64,000 nt of DNA from Pelobates cultripes (GCA_933207985.1 OW240921.1:3070529-3134528), one strand, 5' to 3'. Shown: positions 34,684 to 45,422, numbered from the stretch's first letter. A program made the numbers and translations. Notes: generated by a model from the letters alone, not told the origin.

Positions 34684-35904
34684 TGTAACGGACCGTTTAG
34701 CATAAAAGGGGAAAAAACCGCTTAGACGATAATCCCCCTTTCAGAGACAGGCTCAGCTACTGTATAATCACCAAAACTCACGAACCGCCAATAAGTGAAT
34801 GCTCCAAACTCCCGAACGGCATACAAGGGAATAAGGTAGCACTTCAAATAAGCGAACAGGAACCATACGAATAGCTGCTAGCAGGCGAACAGGAAAAGCT
34901 TCCAAGCGGCTTACACTCCTGGCAATCAGTCCTTAGCAGCATACAGTAAATCCCCCCAAAGACGAGACAAGGCTCCGTGTTGAGGGTCAAGCAGTGGTCT
35001 GTTTAATGAGGGCTACCTGCCCAGCTTTTATGCAGGTCTCCCACCTGGTGGACACTCCCCTAGGGGACCAGATGGAAGACTGTGACAAGGGACAGACAAG
35101 TATACAAAAAGGACACACAGTCACAGTATATTCCCACAATGCATCCTGGCTTCCTCCCCTCTGCCCTGGGAGATAATTGGGAAGTAATTCAATTACCTCC
35201 CAAGACAAAGGCAAAACTCCATTACACACGTGGGAACACAAAACCAGCATAACACTTTAAAATGCACAAAGTAACATTTACTACATAAACCACAGACATG
35301 TAACATATCCCCAGATAGCTCAGGTCTGAGTGCACATTATTAGGTGAATGGCACTCAGACTACACGAATACAGTTCAATCGCCATGGAGCCAAAGTCTTT
35401 ACAGTCAGTTTCATACGAATGGGCTCCATGGGATTCCTATCTGGGGTATAAGACATTCACACAAAAATACCGAACACCGGGTCATTCGTGTGCTTTCACC
35501 GAACAAGAAGGGAGGTCGGCGGCTTCAGCGGTGTTCGCGCAAAACTGTGTCCGATTTTAGTTCCATAAAAATAGAGGCGAACACCGCTGTTCATTCGTAT
35601 GGTTTAAAATGGCCGCGACCTCGTGTTCGGGATACGAACGGCGGCCACCCAGCGTTCATCAATTAAGCTGCGGTTAACCGCAGCTTCAGGGAGGTTAATT
35701 GCCGGCACACTCCAGCTCCCAGGTGGTCCAGTCATTCGTACGGTTGTTCGGTAGATTGAAACTACCGAACAACCGGCAGAAAAGCATGAATATGGCTTTT
35801 CTGCATGGAAAAATTCAGTCTTTTAAAAGGGGCCATAGTCCAAAGGCAGCAGGCGAGCAACCAGGCTTCTCCAATGCAATGTGGCGAGATTGGTCTCGTC
35901 ACAC
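34684..35904 (-). mobile_element. 5' LTR, 1221 bp
   Basis: On the minus strand it starts TGTGACGAGACC and ends CCGTTACA. TGCATAAAAGC near 35030 is a probable TATA region. Contains a short inverted motif GCGGTTAACCGC in the U3. The frames seen in it on both strands are not genes. Confidence 0.9.
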
Positions 35905-35907
35905 CCA

Positions 35908-36273
35908 TTAATCCAGGATGGCCATAGAAAAGGCCCCCTTTCTATAGAGGCCCCCGCCCCCGACAAGCGGGACATGATCCTTCGCTGGAGCCTTGCCTTT
36001 CCGGGAGTGTGGTTCAGGGCCATCACCCTTCCAATAGCTTGCCTGTTCTCTCCTAGGAGAGTCCCACTTAGCCAAGTCATCTGCCATCTGGGAGGTTTCC
36101 CTAGTGCCCCATTCCGGTTGTGCTTGAGGGAGGGCCCTTGCTAGGGCTATTTCCACAGAGGAGGCCACTGCCGCATTAATCATGGCTTGGAGATTCTGCT
36201 CCTGAGTAGATGGTTCCATGATCAAGGAGTCATGGGCAATATGACACCTGTGGGTATAGAGGACAGGTGTCAA
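35908..36273 (-). pseudogene. DIRS gag N-terminal fragment, second copy
   Basis: The frame contains QNLQAMINAAVASSVEIALA, matching in pattern the start of the other copy (DFQTMINVAIATLKEKAL at about 37850). Truncated at the LTR element boundary. Confidence 0.65.
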
Positions 36274-36759
36274 CAGTAGGTTAAATGGGTCAGCACCCCT
36301 AATAGTGACAGAGGCAAGTTAGTCAGTGCATGTAGGGTCCATATGATAGCACGGAGCCAAGGTTGTAGCTGCCGCCCCAGGCATGGAGGCATCCTCAGCC
36401 TCATGGTGCCACTGGTCCACGAGGTCTGGAGGATCCATGCGCCTGTGGAAATTGTTGTCCAGTTCTGAAAAAATAGAGCGATACGACCTGTAGTTTGTGG
36501 GGTAAGGGCCAAAGGTTAGCTTACCTGTTGGGAAGCGTGATCTGCTACTACCACGTGGTCCTTGACCTCTGTCAGCTCTTCTGGTGTAGGAGAAGGGTTG
36601 CCTGTAGCCCACTTCTGGGTAGAAGAGTTGAGGTCTTTGTGAATGGGGGCCTGGAGGCCAGAAGTGGCTGGCTGCATGGCCCCTTTGGCAGCCAACCCGT
36701 CCAAAAAACCCCGACTGGGGTTGCTCCTGTAGACTCATTTCATAGAGGTCTGAGCCTTA

Positions 36760-36839
36760 TTAACCCCTTAAGGACACATGACATGTGTGACATGTCATGA
36801 TTCCCTTTTATTCCAGAAGTTTGGTCCTTAAGGGGTTAA
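36760..36839. mobile_element. 80-bp TTAA MITE
   Basis: Perfect 16-bp terminal inverted repeat TTAACCCCTTAAGGAC, with TTAA at both ends as the probable target site (piggyBac/Kolobok-type target). Inserted in the DIRS gag frame. Confidence 0.85.
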
Positions 36840-37129
36840 GGAACGTGAACACATTGACGTGTATCGTAAGGTCCTTCAGAAAAGCATCCCCGAACAACCT
36901 GTCCTGTGCCAGTGGTCCTAACTCCTTGGTACCTAATTCCACCAACTTTCCTTCTATGCAGAGTAATACTGCTTTCCATCTCTCAGAGGAGAGGGCTACG
37001 TTGGTGTTCCCAATGAAATAAAAGCACCTTTGTGCCCATTTTCTTATATCATGCGCCCATTCTCGTACCATGCTGGAAAGTGGGCCGATGGATTCCAGTA
37101 GCTTGTCCTGACTTCCATGGGACAAGCGA

Positions 37130-37189
37130 GGTAGTCGCGACCCCCAGAAAGGTGTGTTTCTCCACACCTTTCTGGGGGTTGCGACTACC
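37130..37189. repeat. Foldback: 27-bp inverted repeat, 6-bp loop
   Basis: Arms 37130-37156 and 37163-37189 differ at one position. One arm is the native gag sequence and the other an inverted copy inserted next to it, as expected of template switching. A further small hairpin (GCTTGTCC/GGACAAGC) lies at about 37111-37137. Confidence 0.85.
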
Positions 37190-38642
37190 CCGAGATATGA
37201 AGGTGGTCATGACCAGGTCGAATTCTAGTGTCTGAGCAACGTGATTGGGTAGTGAAGGCCAAGGGCATTCGGAGCGTAGGCGGTTGCAAACTGTTTTGTC
37301 CAGTGGTTTGCGGAGCCAGAGGTGCATAAATTTAGAGAGGCGTTCAGGGGGCGTCCAGTCCCCTGAGCGTGGGTGTTGAATGTTTCTTGGGTCAAAAAGA
37401 CGTTGGCCCGTGGGGTCCATGATGGTTTCCTCTTCTTCTTGGGCTGGTACTAGATCGTCTGTCAGTTGGATGTCATCTTCCTGCAAGTCCGAATCCATAG
37501 CTTGCCACTCGTCCAACACAGCCATAGACCGTGTGTGTTCTTCCTCCTCTTCTAAAGAAGTAGTGGCGTCGTGGGGTGGGGGTAGGTGGGATTACCTTTT
37601 GGCATTTGGTTGGCGCCTTGCCTTTGTCAGGGTTGTCAATCCCTTTTTTGGCCTTCAAGTGGCGTTTGCTAGGGCAATTCTCAGTTTGTGTGTGCGATTC
37701 GGAAACCTCAAAATCATAGTCCTGGTGTTGGACTTTTGCAGGTTTTTTACACTGATCGGCTGACGCTGTCATAACCCTGGAGAGTGCTTTCTCCTTCAAT
37801 GTGGCAATAGCCACATTAATCATAGTTTGGAAGTCCGCAGGGTTGTGGGATGCTTCCATGGTTGAGCAGGACTGGTACAACAAAATACAATATACATCAA
37901 TTATACATCAGGGTGTATAATAATAGTATCAGCAGTACTAGGATAATAATAAAAAACCCCAATAGGGTATATGTAATTCGTGCAGTAGTACCAGCAGTAC
38001 TAGTTACCCCAGGAGGGTGGTGAAACTTTTAGTGCACGTGGTACTTGCAGGACCTGTTACACCAGCAGGGTATTATTGGGATTTTACTGGGCCTCACCCA
38101 GTTATACAGAGGATGTATAAATCACACCTCAAAAGCAGCAGTAATATCAGGGGCCTTATCCCAAATGCATAGAGTAGTAAGCCCTATAGTGCAAGCTACA
38201 GACCGCAGTCTCACTGACCTTTTGACCCCTGTCTGGAAGTGTAGGAGATGCCTGTGGAGGTGATGGTGTGACCGGGTAGCGGAGAAGCAGTGCGCCAGCT
38301 GAACGGAGATCATAGAGCTCCGAAAATGGCAGCCACAGATCTCACGAGATGCGAGATCCAAGATGGCCACCGCATGCGCCGGGAAAGATATCTGTGCACG
38401 CCGGCTCTTATGAATGCAAGTGTGAGGCAGCGAGGTAAGGAAGGGCGGGGGAGGTGAACGTTACCCCCAGTAACAGTAAATAAAGCGATCCGTCGGCGGA
38501 GACCGGTGGGTCGATATGAAAACCGCCGCGGTAATAACACACAGAAGGTGAGTGAAAAACAGTAAAGCCACAGAGAGGAGGGGGCAGAAGGAAAGTGGGG
38601 GGGAAGGAATCCCTGAGGAAATAGGAAGCCCCCTGCCATGTG

Positions 38643-39009
38643 GTAAAATTCCAGGTTTTGTTTACATTTTGTTTTGATCAGAACGTGTACTATTGACTCC
38701 GTCCTGAAGGCGTTAATTTTTTCCCCCTGTTAAATGTAGCAGCTGTCTGCAAACTGCTTGCCAGCTATTAAATGATCTGAGAGCCTCATATGCAAAATCC
38801 AAACATTGCTAAATATTACAATTCAAATGGTTTTGAAAGGTAATTAAACATAATAGCTGTGATTTATTTATTTCTTTGGAATGTATCTCATTGCTTCGTT
38901 TAACCTACTTTTACTGACATTAAATAAATAGTTCAGGAAATTTTAATATTTCACAATCAATACTGGTTTGAGACGGTTATTATTAACCAATGACTCATTG
39001 TACAATATG
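38643..39009 (+). promoter_or_regulatory. Upstream flank of the TIL gene
   Basis: It matches 9266-9415 and 9835-10005 upstream of the relic copy, so a proximal promoter of at least 350 bp was duplicated with the gene. Specific binding sites cannot be named from sequence alone. Confidence 0.5.
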
Positions 39010-39016
39010 TATAAAA
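39010..39016 (+). promoter_or_regulatory. TATA box of the TIL gene
   Basis: TATAAAA, 55 bp before a strong donor (GCAG|GTAAGA at 39071/39072). Its conservation in the relic copy supports function. It predicts transcription start near 39041. Confidence 0.7.
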
Positions 39017-39040
39017 CACCAGGTCTGACTCGCCCAATCA

Positions 39041-39071
39041 CCAAAGATCTGGAATTTGAGACTGAGTGCAG
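39041..39071 (+). other. TIL gene exon 1 (5' UTR)
   Basis: No ATG is present between the expected start and the donor at 39072. The start is an estimate from the TATA box. Confidence 0.6.
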
Positions 39072-39174
39072 GTAAGATACTCTCCATACTGTAATATGTT
39101 CTTATCGAATGATTGTGTAATAAACAGACAATCAAACCAAATTGTAGTAAGAAAGAGTAGAGATTTTTATTTCA

Positions 39175-40257
39175 TAGTCCATCAAGTTCAGCCTTCCTCA
39201 CATATGTTTTTGCTGTTGATCCCAAACAAGGCAAACAACCCAGTCTGATGCGCTTCCAATATTGCAACAAACTAGGAAAAAAATCTTCTTGACCCCAAAA
39301 TAGCAGTCAGATGTCTCCTTGGATCAAGCAGCTATTACCCACTAATTAGAAATTATATCCCTGTATGTTATGTTTCTGCAGGTATTTATCCAATTGCAGT
39401 TTAAACATCTGTAGTGACTCTGATAAAACCACCTCTTCAGGCAGAGAATTCCATATCCTTATTGCTCTTACTGTAAAAAAAAACCTTTTCTTTGCCTTAG
39501 ATGAAATCTCCTTTCTTCCAGCCTAAATGTGTGACCTTGTGTCCTATGTATAGCCCTGTTTATGAATATATTTCCAGATAATGGTCTGTACTGGCCCCGA
39601 ATATATTTGTATAATGTTATCAGATGCCCTCTGAGGAGACGTTTTTCCAAACTAAACAGATTCAATTTTTTTTAACCTTTCTTCGTAACTAAAATGCTCC
39701 ATTCCTTTTATAAATTGTGTTGCTCGTCTCTGCACTTTTTCTAGTGCCATAATATCCTCCTTTAGAACACTTGCCCAAAATTGCACAGCATATCCAAGGT
39801 GTGGTCTTACCAGCGATTTATAAAGAGGCAAAATTATATTTTCATCCCGAGAATATATGCCCCTATTTATACATGACAAAACCTTATTGGCCTTAGCAAC
39901 TGCAGATTGACATTGCATATTGCTGCCTAATTTGTTGTCTATAACAATTCCCAAATCCTCCTCGCATGTGGTTATCCCTAATTCACTACCATTTATGGCA
40001 GGGGTGGGCAATCTGCGGCCCTCCGGATGATTTGGACTACATCTCCCATAATGCTCTTAGTGCCATAATGTTAGAAAAGCATCAAGGGAGATGTAGTCCA
40101 AAACATCTGGGGGGCCACAGATTCTCCACCCCTGATTACGGGTGTACGTTGCTTGTGCATTCTTGACCCTGAAGTGCATAACTTTGCATTTCTCTAAATT
40201 ACATTTAATCTGCCATTTTAGTGCCCAGTCCCCCAATCTATCTAATTCTGAATGCAA
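39175..40257 (-). mobile_element. CR1/L2-like LINE in intron 1 of the TIL gene
   Basis: Minus-strand frames 40257-40057, 40011-39652 and 39665-39468 correspond to the fragment at 10150-11270, including the same MITE interruption (about 40000-40135). Some frames are longer than in the relic copy. It is non-functional. Confidence 0.85.
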
Positions 40258-40599
40258 TTCTGATTATAGTAATTAAATATAAAGCTGTCTCTTTATGTTT
40301 CTCTGACATTATTAATATAAACTGATTCTTCACAAAATGACACTGTTAAGATTTCTTTAGATTATATTTTTTTGTGATTTTTCCAGCTTTGATTTATCGT
40401 ACTGAAATCAATCATTCTTGTGATATACCCACTGAGGGATACACACGTTCTGTTCACATAATATCCACATGTGGGTACATTGAATATATGTGTATGTGTG
40501 TCTTTACAGGTGTGTTTTTAATACATATCTATGTACACATGTACTGTTGTAGGTATAAATCCTGTTGTGTTCCTCTGTAGCAATCACCAATATAACTCT

Positions 40600-41110
40600 C
40601 TGGCACCAACATATAACACCCACCCCTCACCTCAATACAAATCATTTATTTACTAATAGAAACCTTTTGCATTAACATATAACACCTAGCCCTCACATCC
40701 ATAGGAATAATTTATTAACTAATATATATCTCTCGCACTAACATATAACTTCTAACTCTCACCTGTGTGTCTGTACAGGTGTGTTTTTGATACATATTTA
40801 TACATGTACTGTTGTATCATCACCCACAGATTTTGCACTCGAAGACTTCAATTTCAGCTTGCCCGGTGCACCGCAAGGCAGATAATCCACTTTCCAAAAA
40901 ACTGTAAATTCATATATAATTCAGCATTTCAGTTATGATCTGAAGAAGGTTAGCTTAGTCTAACTGAAACGTTAACAAAGTTATATATGAATTTAAAAGT
41001 CCTTGGATTGTCGTTTGTTAGGAAGGTGCATGAATAGTTGTACATATAACTCCTACCCCTCACCTCAATATAAATAATTTATTCACTAATATAATCCTCT
41101 CGCTCTAACA
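40600..41110. repeat. Imperfect repeats in intron 1
   Basis: Phrases of the form ACATATAAC..C.A.CCCTCAC..CAATA followed by ATTTATT.ACTAATA recur near 40605, 40675 and 41042. A TACAGGTGTGTTTTT phrase recurs near 40506 and 40776. This is a decayed tandem array of about 75-bp units, partly shared with 12840-12895. Confidence 0.6.
40940..40976 (+). ncRNA. Hammerhead-like core in intron 1 of the TIL gene
   Basis: CTGAAGAAGGTTAGC, TTAG, CTAACTGAAACGTTAAC: a CUGAUGA-like box with one change, a GTTAG/CTAAC stem II, an intact GAAAC box, then GTTAAC. No PLE coding remains nearby, so it is a PLE-end relic or a retrozyme-like piece. Confidence 0.5.
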
Positions 41111-41195
41111 TACACACTATATATTATAATGATCTAGTGATTATTACTCACTGCAATAACTGATGTATCTTATCACTTCTTTCATTGCGATCAGG

Positions 41196-44100
41196 ATGAC
41201 GAGCCGTCAGTTGTTGGTTCTGGGGCTGGTGTTTGGTATGTACTAAGAATGAACGTTATTAACTTGTTAAAGAACGTAAAGTGATCACATAGCGCTTTAC
41301 AAACTGTGTATACCTTGTAATATGATCAGCTAATTGATTATTAAATATAAATGTCTTAAAGAAGTTGTAGCGGAGATACAATATTCCACAGATTATCTCC
41401 GCTTAAGATCCCAGTGAGGCTCAGGAACAAGTAAATTATAAATCCACAGGCAAGGTTCCCAACAGGTAAAATAATCCAATAGTATCCCCACAGCAATCCC
41501 AATGACTGGACGACACACAGCATCAGGAGCAGAACTGAAAGCTTTATTCCACAGTGGCCTTTTAAAGCATGCTCCCATGCAAGGGAGGGATTACATTCAT
41601 TAACACAATAGCCAATCCTGTCCTGGTAACCTCCCACACATCTCCTCCCCTCAGCCAGCATCATAATCCCCTTATCCAGTACAGCAATTCCCCCCCGTTT
41701 CTGGATGTACCCCTAAACCTTGTGATACCACTTTAAATTATACATCCCCTGGTAGCCCTGATCTGGGTGAACAACATATCCAAAAATCACCCAGATCAGA
41801 CCAGGGGTTCGGGAATTCCATGGAGGGAATAAAATGACCGACTGCGCTGGATGAACTAGCCGAATTGGGCTCCATGCGATTGGGCCCTGCGGTCGGTCCT
41901 GGAAAAGGCGAATGAAGTACCTGAAAGCCTCCAGCTATAGAGGCTTGGGAGGGTTCACCTGAATCCCCTCGTTCGGTTGATTATGCCTACCGAACGAGGG
42001 GCCGTTCGGTAGTTTGGAACCGAACGGACCGGGCTGATGGAGGTCTCAGCGGTGTTCGCCTAGTCGAGTGTCCGTTTTGAGTTCTAGACACTCGACGGCA
42101 AAACACTGCTGTTCCGGAGTTTAAGATGGCCGCCACCACGTGTTCGTTTCCCGAATGGCGGGCACCCCCGAGAACAAAGGATTGCTACACAGCTTGTCAA
42201 TTACCCGTTCGCAACAATGTTGCAACGGGTAATTGAAGGCACACTTCACACAGGGGAGGTCTGACTGTTCGGTAGTTTCATTTGAACAAATTAAGGGAAT
42301 GAAACTACCTAACATTCAGACGAATCCAATACATTTTACACATAGAACGTTGCTATTTTACACAAATGCATTCCATTACTGCATAGACATTTAGCAAATA
42401 GACAAATACAGGTTAAACATAATATAAGTCCCAGGGCAGCTCATGGCCATCCGCTACAGAAGTTCTGAGTAACCTGTGTTTATTCTGGGGATAGTTGGCG
42501 TCCTACAGCACACAGTTCAATCCCAGCATTCCCCATTCCAAGCTCAATGGATTCTTGGAACTAGTTAGCCCGTTCAGAAAAATCTCTGGCTTCCTATTGG
42601 TCAATAGAAGTTTATATTCTCAACCTCACTTTACATTTTGTAACAACAGTTACGAGAGATAAATAACTGTAACTTAGTTACATAGTTACATAGGCTGAAA
42701 AGAGACTTGTGTCCATCAAGTTCAGCCTTCCTCACATTTGTTGTTTGCTGCTGATCCAAAATAAGGGGAAAAAAAACATTTTGAAGCACTTCCAATTTTG
42801 CAACAAACTAGAAAAAAATTCATTCTTGACCCCAGAATGGCAGTCAGATTAATCCTTAGATCAAGAAGCTATTACCCTACATTTGAAAAATTATATCCTT
42901 GAATATTCTGTTTTTGCAAGTATGCATCTAGTTGCTGTTTAAACTCTGATAAAACCACCTCTCCAGGCAGAGAATTCCACATCCTCATTGTTCTTACGGT
43001 AAAATAAATGTTCCTTTGCCAAAATCTTCTTTCTTCTAGTCTGTGACACAATTATTTCTGAATTTAAAGGAATTCAAAGCTATTAAATCTCATGGGATAA
43101 TAACTGATACAGCTATATTTTGTGAAAGTGAACACAATATAAATATGTTGAGAATATTCACAGGTTATTTTGGATTTGAAATCTGCTGATCTAGATTTCC
43201 CGCCTCACCCAGATTATCTAGAAAATCGAATATTGTTGGCAAATAATTGGTTGGGAAGGAAAGGGTTAAGGTGTATTCTGCCCTTATAATTCCTGGGTGG
43301 GGGGTCATCGTGGGACATTTTACCAATCTCATGGTGTTAAGCCTCTCTTTCTTTCTTTGACAGCAATTTCCTTTGCAATAATTGGGAAGCTGGACGCTCA
43401 GTCTGTTCGACCAGGTAAGTGAGAAAACATAAAACTATCACATTGTATTTTACATTTATTGAGAGTTTAGCACACTGTAACTTCATTAGATAAAGACACA
43501 CTCTGGGGTTGATTTACCAGTAGTTCTTTTTTGCTTATTTGGGATTACAGAACAGCATGCACAATAAAAACATATAAAAATCTGAAAAACTACAAAATAT
43601 CCCATCTCTGGATAAGCTCAGATCTAGAACAAAATTCTTTTAAACCAGGAACTAGCTGAGAGCTTTCAGCCAAACCCTGTACGTGTTTACCGTCTGTATG
43701 TTGTGAGAAGCCTTCATTCACGTGGGCGAGTGCGTCATTTCTCTCCTGTGAATAAGATGGGGCTGGGTGAATCTAACAAACCCGAACATCACTTCCAAGT
43801 CTGGTAACAAGACCGAACTGAAGTGATCAAATTAGAGGCCAAATAGTCTCTTCTCCACAAAGCAATAAGATAATGACTGATAATTCTGAATGGGGGTACC
43901 TAAAGGGAATAAGTGAAATTAGGGACATATGACTGGCTGATGAATGGATGGTCCCTTTAACTTTATGTTACATCCACATATTTTCTTATATGCAGTTAAT
44001 CATCGTTGATCTTCCCAGTCTAGTTACAGCCTGGTCTGTGTCTGGTCAGCTAAACATTGTCTAATTATTGTGTCAGATTGAATGACCAGAAAATGTCCTT

Positions 44101-45422
44101 TATTAAATACAAATAACCCTAAATATAAAGCCTGTCAATCACTGTTTAGTTTCACACAAGAGAAGAAGTTTTTTATGGCAAATGTCATTTGATTATTTAA
44201 TTAGTTTGTTTTGTTTATTTCTCACCCTTTGCTCTGTTAATATAATAAATATTAGGTAGAAATGCAGTCATTGTGGGGTAATAATCTACAAATGACGCAA
44301 TCATCAGTAAAGTCCCAATAGTCTCTATAACGATTGTCCTGAATTACTTTAGTTGTAACTTTATCAGTCGATCTCAGTGAGATTTATAATCTGTCTCATC
44401 TTAAATGCTGCTGTATCTCTAATCAACACGGAACGTCCTCTCACCCTATATGTGATCACTGCGGTTAGATGATACCATAACCCGGGTTCCCTAATCCTGA
44501 CACTATCTGTGGGTACTAAACATGGATTAACTAACTGGCACAATGGGATAATTAACCCCTATTTTCAGTAGATGGTGAATCTTAACATGTTAATATACCA
44601 GCAGACTGTCTCAGGCAAATTGCTGACCTCAGAAGCAGATAGACTGCTCCGATAGTGTTCTGTCCTCTTCAGAATGTGAATATAGATAAAAAGCAGCAGA
44701 ACGAGATAAATCCACCCTCTAATCGTTTCATCATTCTTCGCTAGTTCTCTCCAACTACACCGATTTCTCTAACAACGGGAATGAAGGGGATTCTGTCCTT
44801 ATATTAATGTATCATTGTTAGAATAAATACCGTATTTCATAGATGTTTTGATATTACTGGTGTAGTTGAAATGTTACAGTTATAGTGTAGGAGAGTTACT
44901 GTAAGTGCACTAGGTAGGTAGTTAGTGTTATATATAGAGGTAATACAGGCACGGGGACAATAACATCCTGACCTGTAAACATTGAATCCATTGTGTCAGA
45001 CATTACGCTCATTATATTTCATGTTATAGAATTCAGAGTTTTCTAACTAATATTCTAATTCATTCCCTGCAGAATGTCCTCCTGGCAAGATTTATAGATG
45101 TGCCAATGATTGCAGAGATTCCTGTCAATATCTAAGCGGCAACATAACGTGCATTATGCATTGTTTCTTTAAGTGTGCATGCCCACCAGATACTTACCTC
45201 CAAGACAATTCCTGTGTTCCGGCCTCTGAGTGCCGTGTTGACTGCCCTCCAAACTCGCACTTTGACCATTGTCCAGCCTTCCAGGACGTCCGCTGTGAAA
45301 ACCTGTATGAGGAGCCAGTCCCTGATAACAAGTGCTTCCCTCATTGTGTCTGTAATAAGGGATACGCCTTATCAGGAGAGCAATGTGTAAAAATCAGTAA
45401 ATGTCCAAAGAAAGGAAATTAA
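41196..45422 (+). CDS. Secreted double-TIL-domain protease inhibitor-like protein (exons 41196-41235, 43364-43414, 45073-45422)
   Basis: The three coding exons join in phase 1 at both junctions, with GT donors (41236, 43415) and AG acceptors. They give 146 residues. Residues 1 to about 21-25 are a signal peptide (MTSRQLLVLGLVF...). TIL domain 1 (Cys32-Cys84) has all ten cysteines in TIL spacing. The reactive loop between Cys5 and Cys6 is C-I-M-H-C, placing Met59 at P1, which suggests chymotrypsin/elastase-type targets. There is an N-glycosylation sequon NIT at residue 54. TIL domain 2 (Cys88-Cys141) has eight cysteines, lacking those at positions 3 and 5. TIL proteins inhibit serine proteases and in frogs are known from skin secretion. 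The expression site cannot be read here. The start is the only ATG in exon 2, one base after the acceptor. Confidence 0.9.
41366..42458 (-). mobile_element. Solo LTR in intron 2, 1093 bp
   Basis: TGTAGCGGA...TCCGCTACA ends are perfect 9-bp inverted repeats, flanked by 5-bp duplications gaagt (41361-41365, 42459-42463). On the minus strand, TTTAAAAGG followed by AATAAAGC (about 41560-41545) marks TATA and poly(A) signals, giving minus orientation, opposite to the gene. It shares U3 phrases with the 34684-35904 LTR family but is diverged. Confidence 0.93.
42670..43055 (-). mobile_element. CR1/L2-like LINE 3' tail in intron 2
   Basis: It begins TTACATAGTTACATAGGCTG, the terminal repeat also seen near 10165, and continues with the common tail sequence. 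Equivalent of 12898-13175. Confidence 0.75.
43448..45072 (+). other. Intron 3 of the TIL gene, otherwise empty
   Basis: No element or reading frame is recognised beyond the intron itself. The first ~390 bp is duplicated at 31675-32042. Confidence 0.6.

Larger units (their letters stand above)
32143..35904 (-). mobile_element. Polymerase-less LTR retroelement, minus strand
   Basis: The 5' LTR is 35904 to 34684 (TGTGACGAGACC ... CCGTTACA). Two bases inward lies TTGGTGGCAAGCGGCGGG as a primer-binding-site candidate. The internal region is 34683-32463 (2.2 kb), then the polypurine tract GGAAAAGGGGAGAGA (32477-32463), then a 3' LTR cut by the gap (32462 to 32143). The internal region holds one long ORF and no reverse transcriptase, integrase or protease, so the element must be non-autonomous. 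The solo LTR at 1370-2546 is a relative. Confidence 0.88.
36319..37883 (-). pseudogene. DIRS gag-like ORF1, broken by a foldback and a MITE
   Basis: Frames 37883-37473, 37525-37049, 37167-36808 and 36738-36319 follow the DIRS gag order: an N-terminal FQTMINVAIAT region, PLDKTVCNRLRSECP, PNHVAQTLEFD, SQDKLLESIGPLSSM, KWAQRCFYFIGN, GPLAQDRLFGDAFLKDLT, then an Arg-rich C-terminus. A 27-bp inverted duplication at 37130-37189 and an 80-bp TTAA MITE at 36760-36839 each break the frame. Confidence 0.82.
35905..38642 (-). mobile_element. DIRS-type retroelement fragments
   Basis: Minus strand. 38642-37884 is the 5' non-coding region; 37883-36319 is the gag-like ORF1, running into the start of the RT frame (GRIALFFQNWTTIS, frame 36512-36270). 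A second gag N-terminus (MEPSTQEQNLQAMINAAV) begins near 36219 and is cut by the LTR element at 35905. Two different DIRS copies are therefore joined. DIRS elements use a tyrosine recombinase, but none is left here. Confidence 0.8.

Noticed and set aside
45132..45390. Overlapping frames on both strands in exon 4
   Set aside because: Alternative frames of the TIL exon. The chosen frame has the cysteine pattern and joins exons 2 and 3 in phase.
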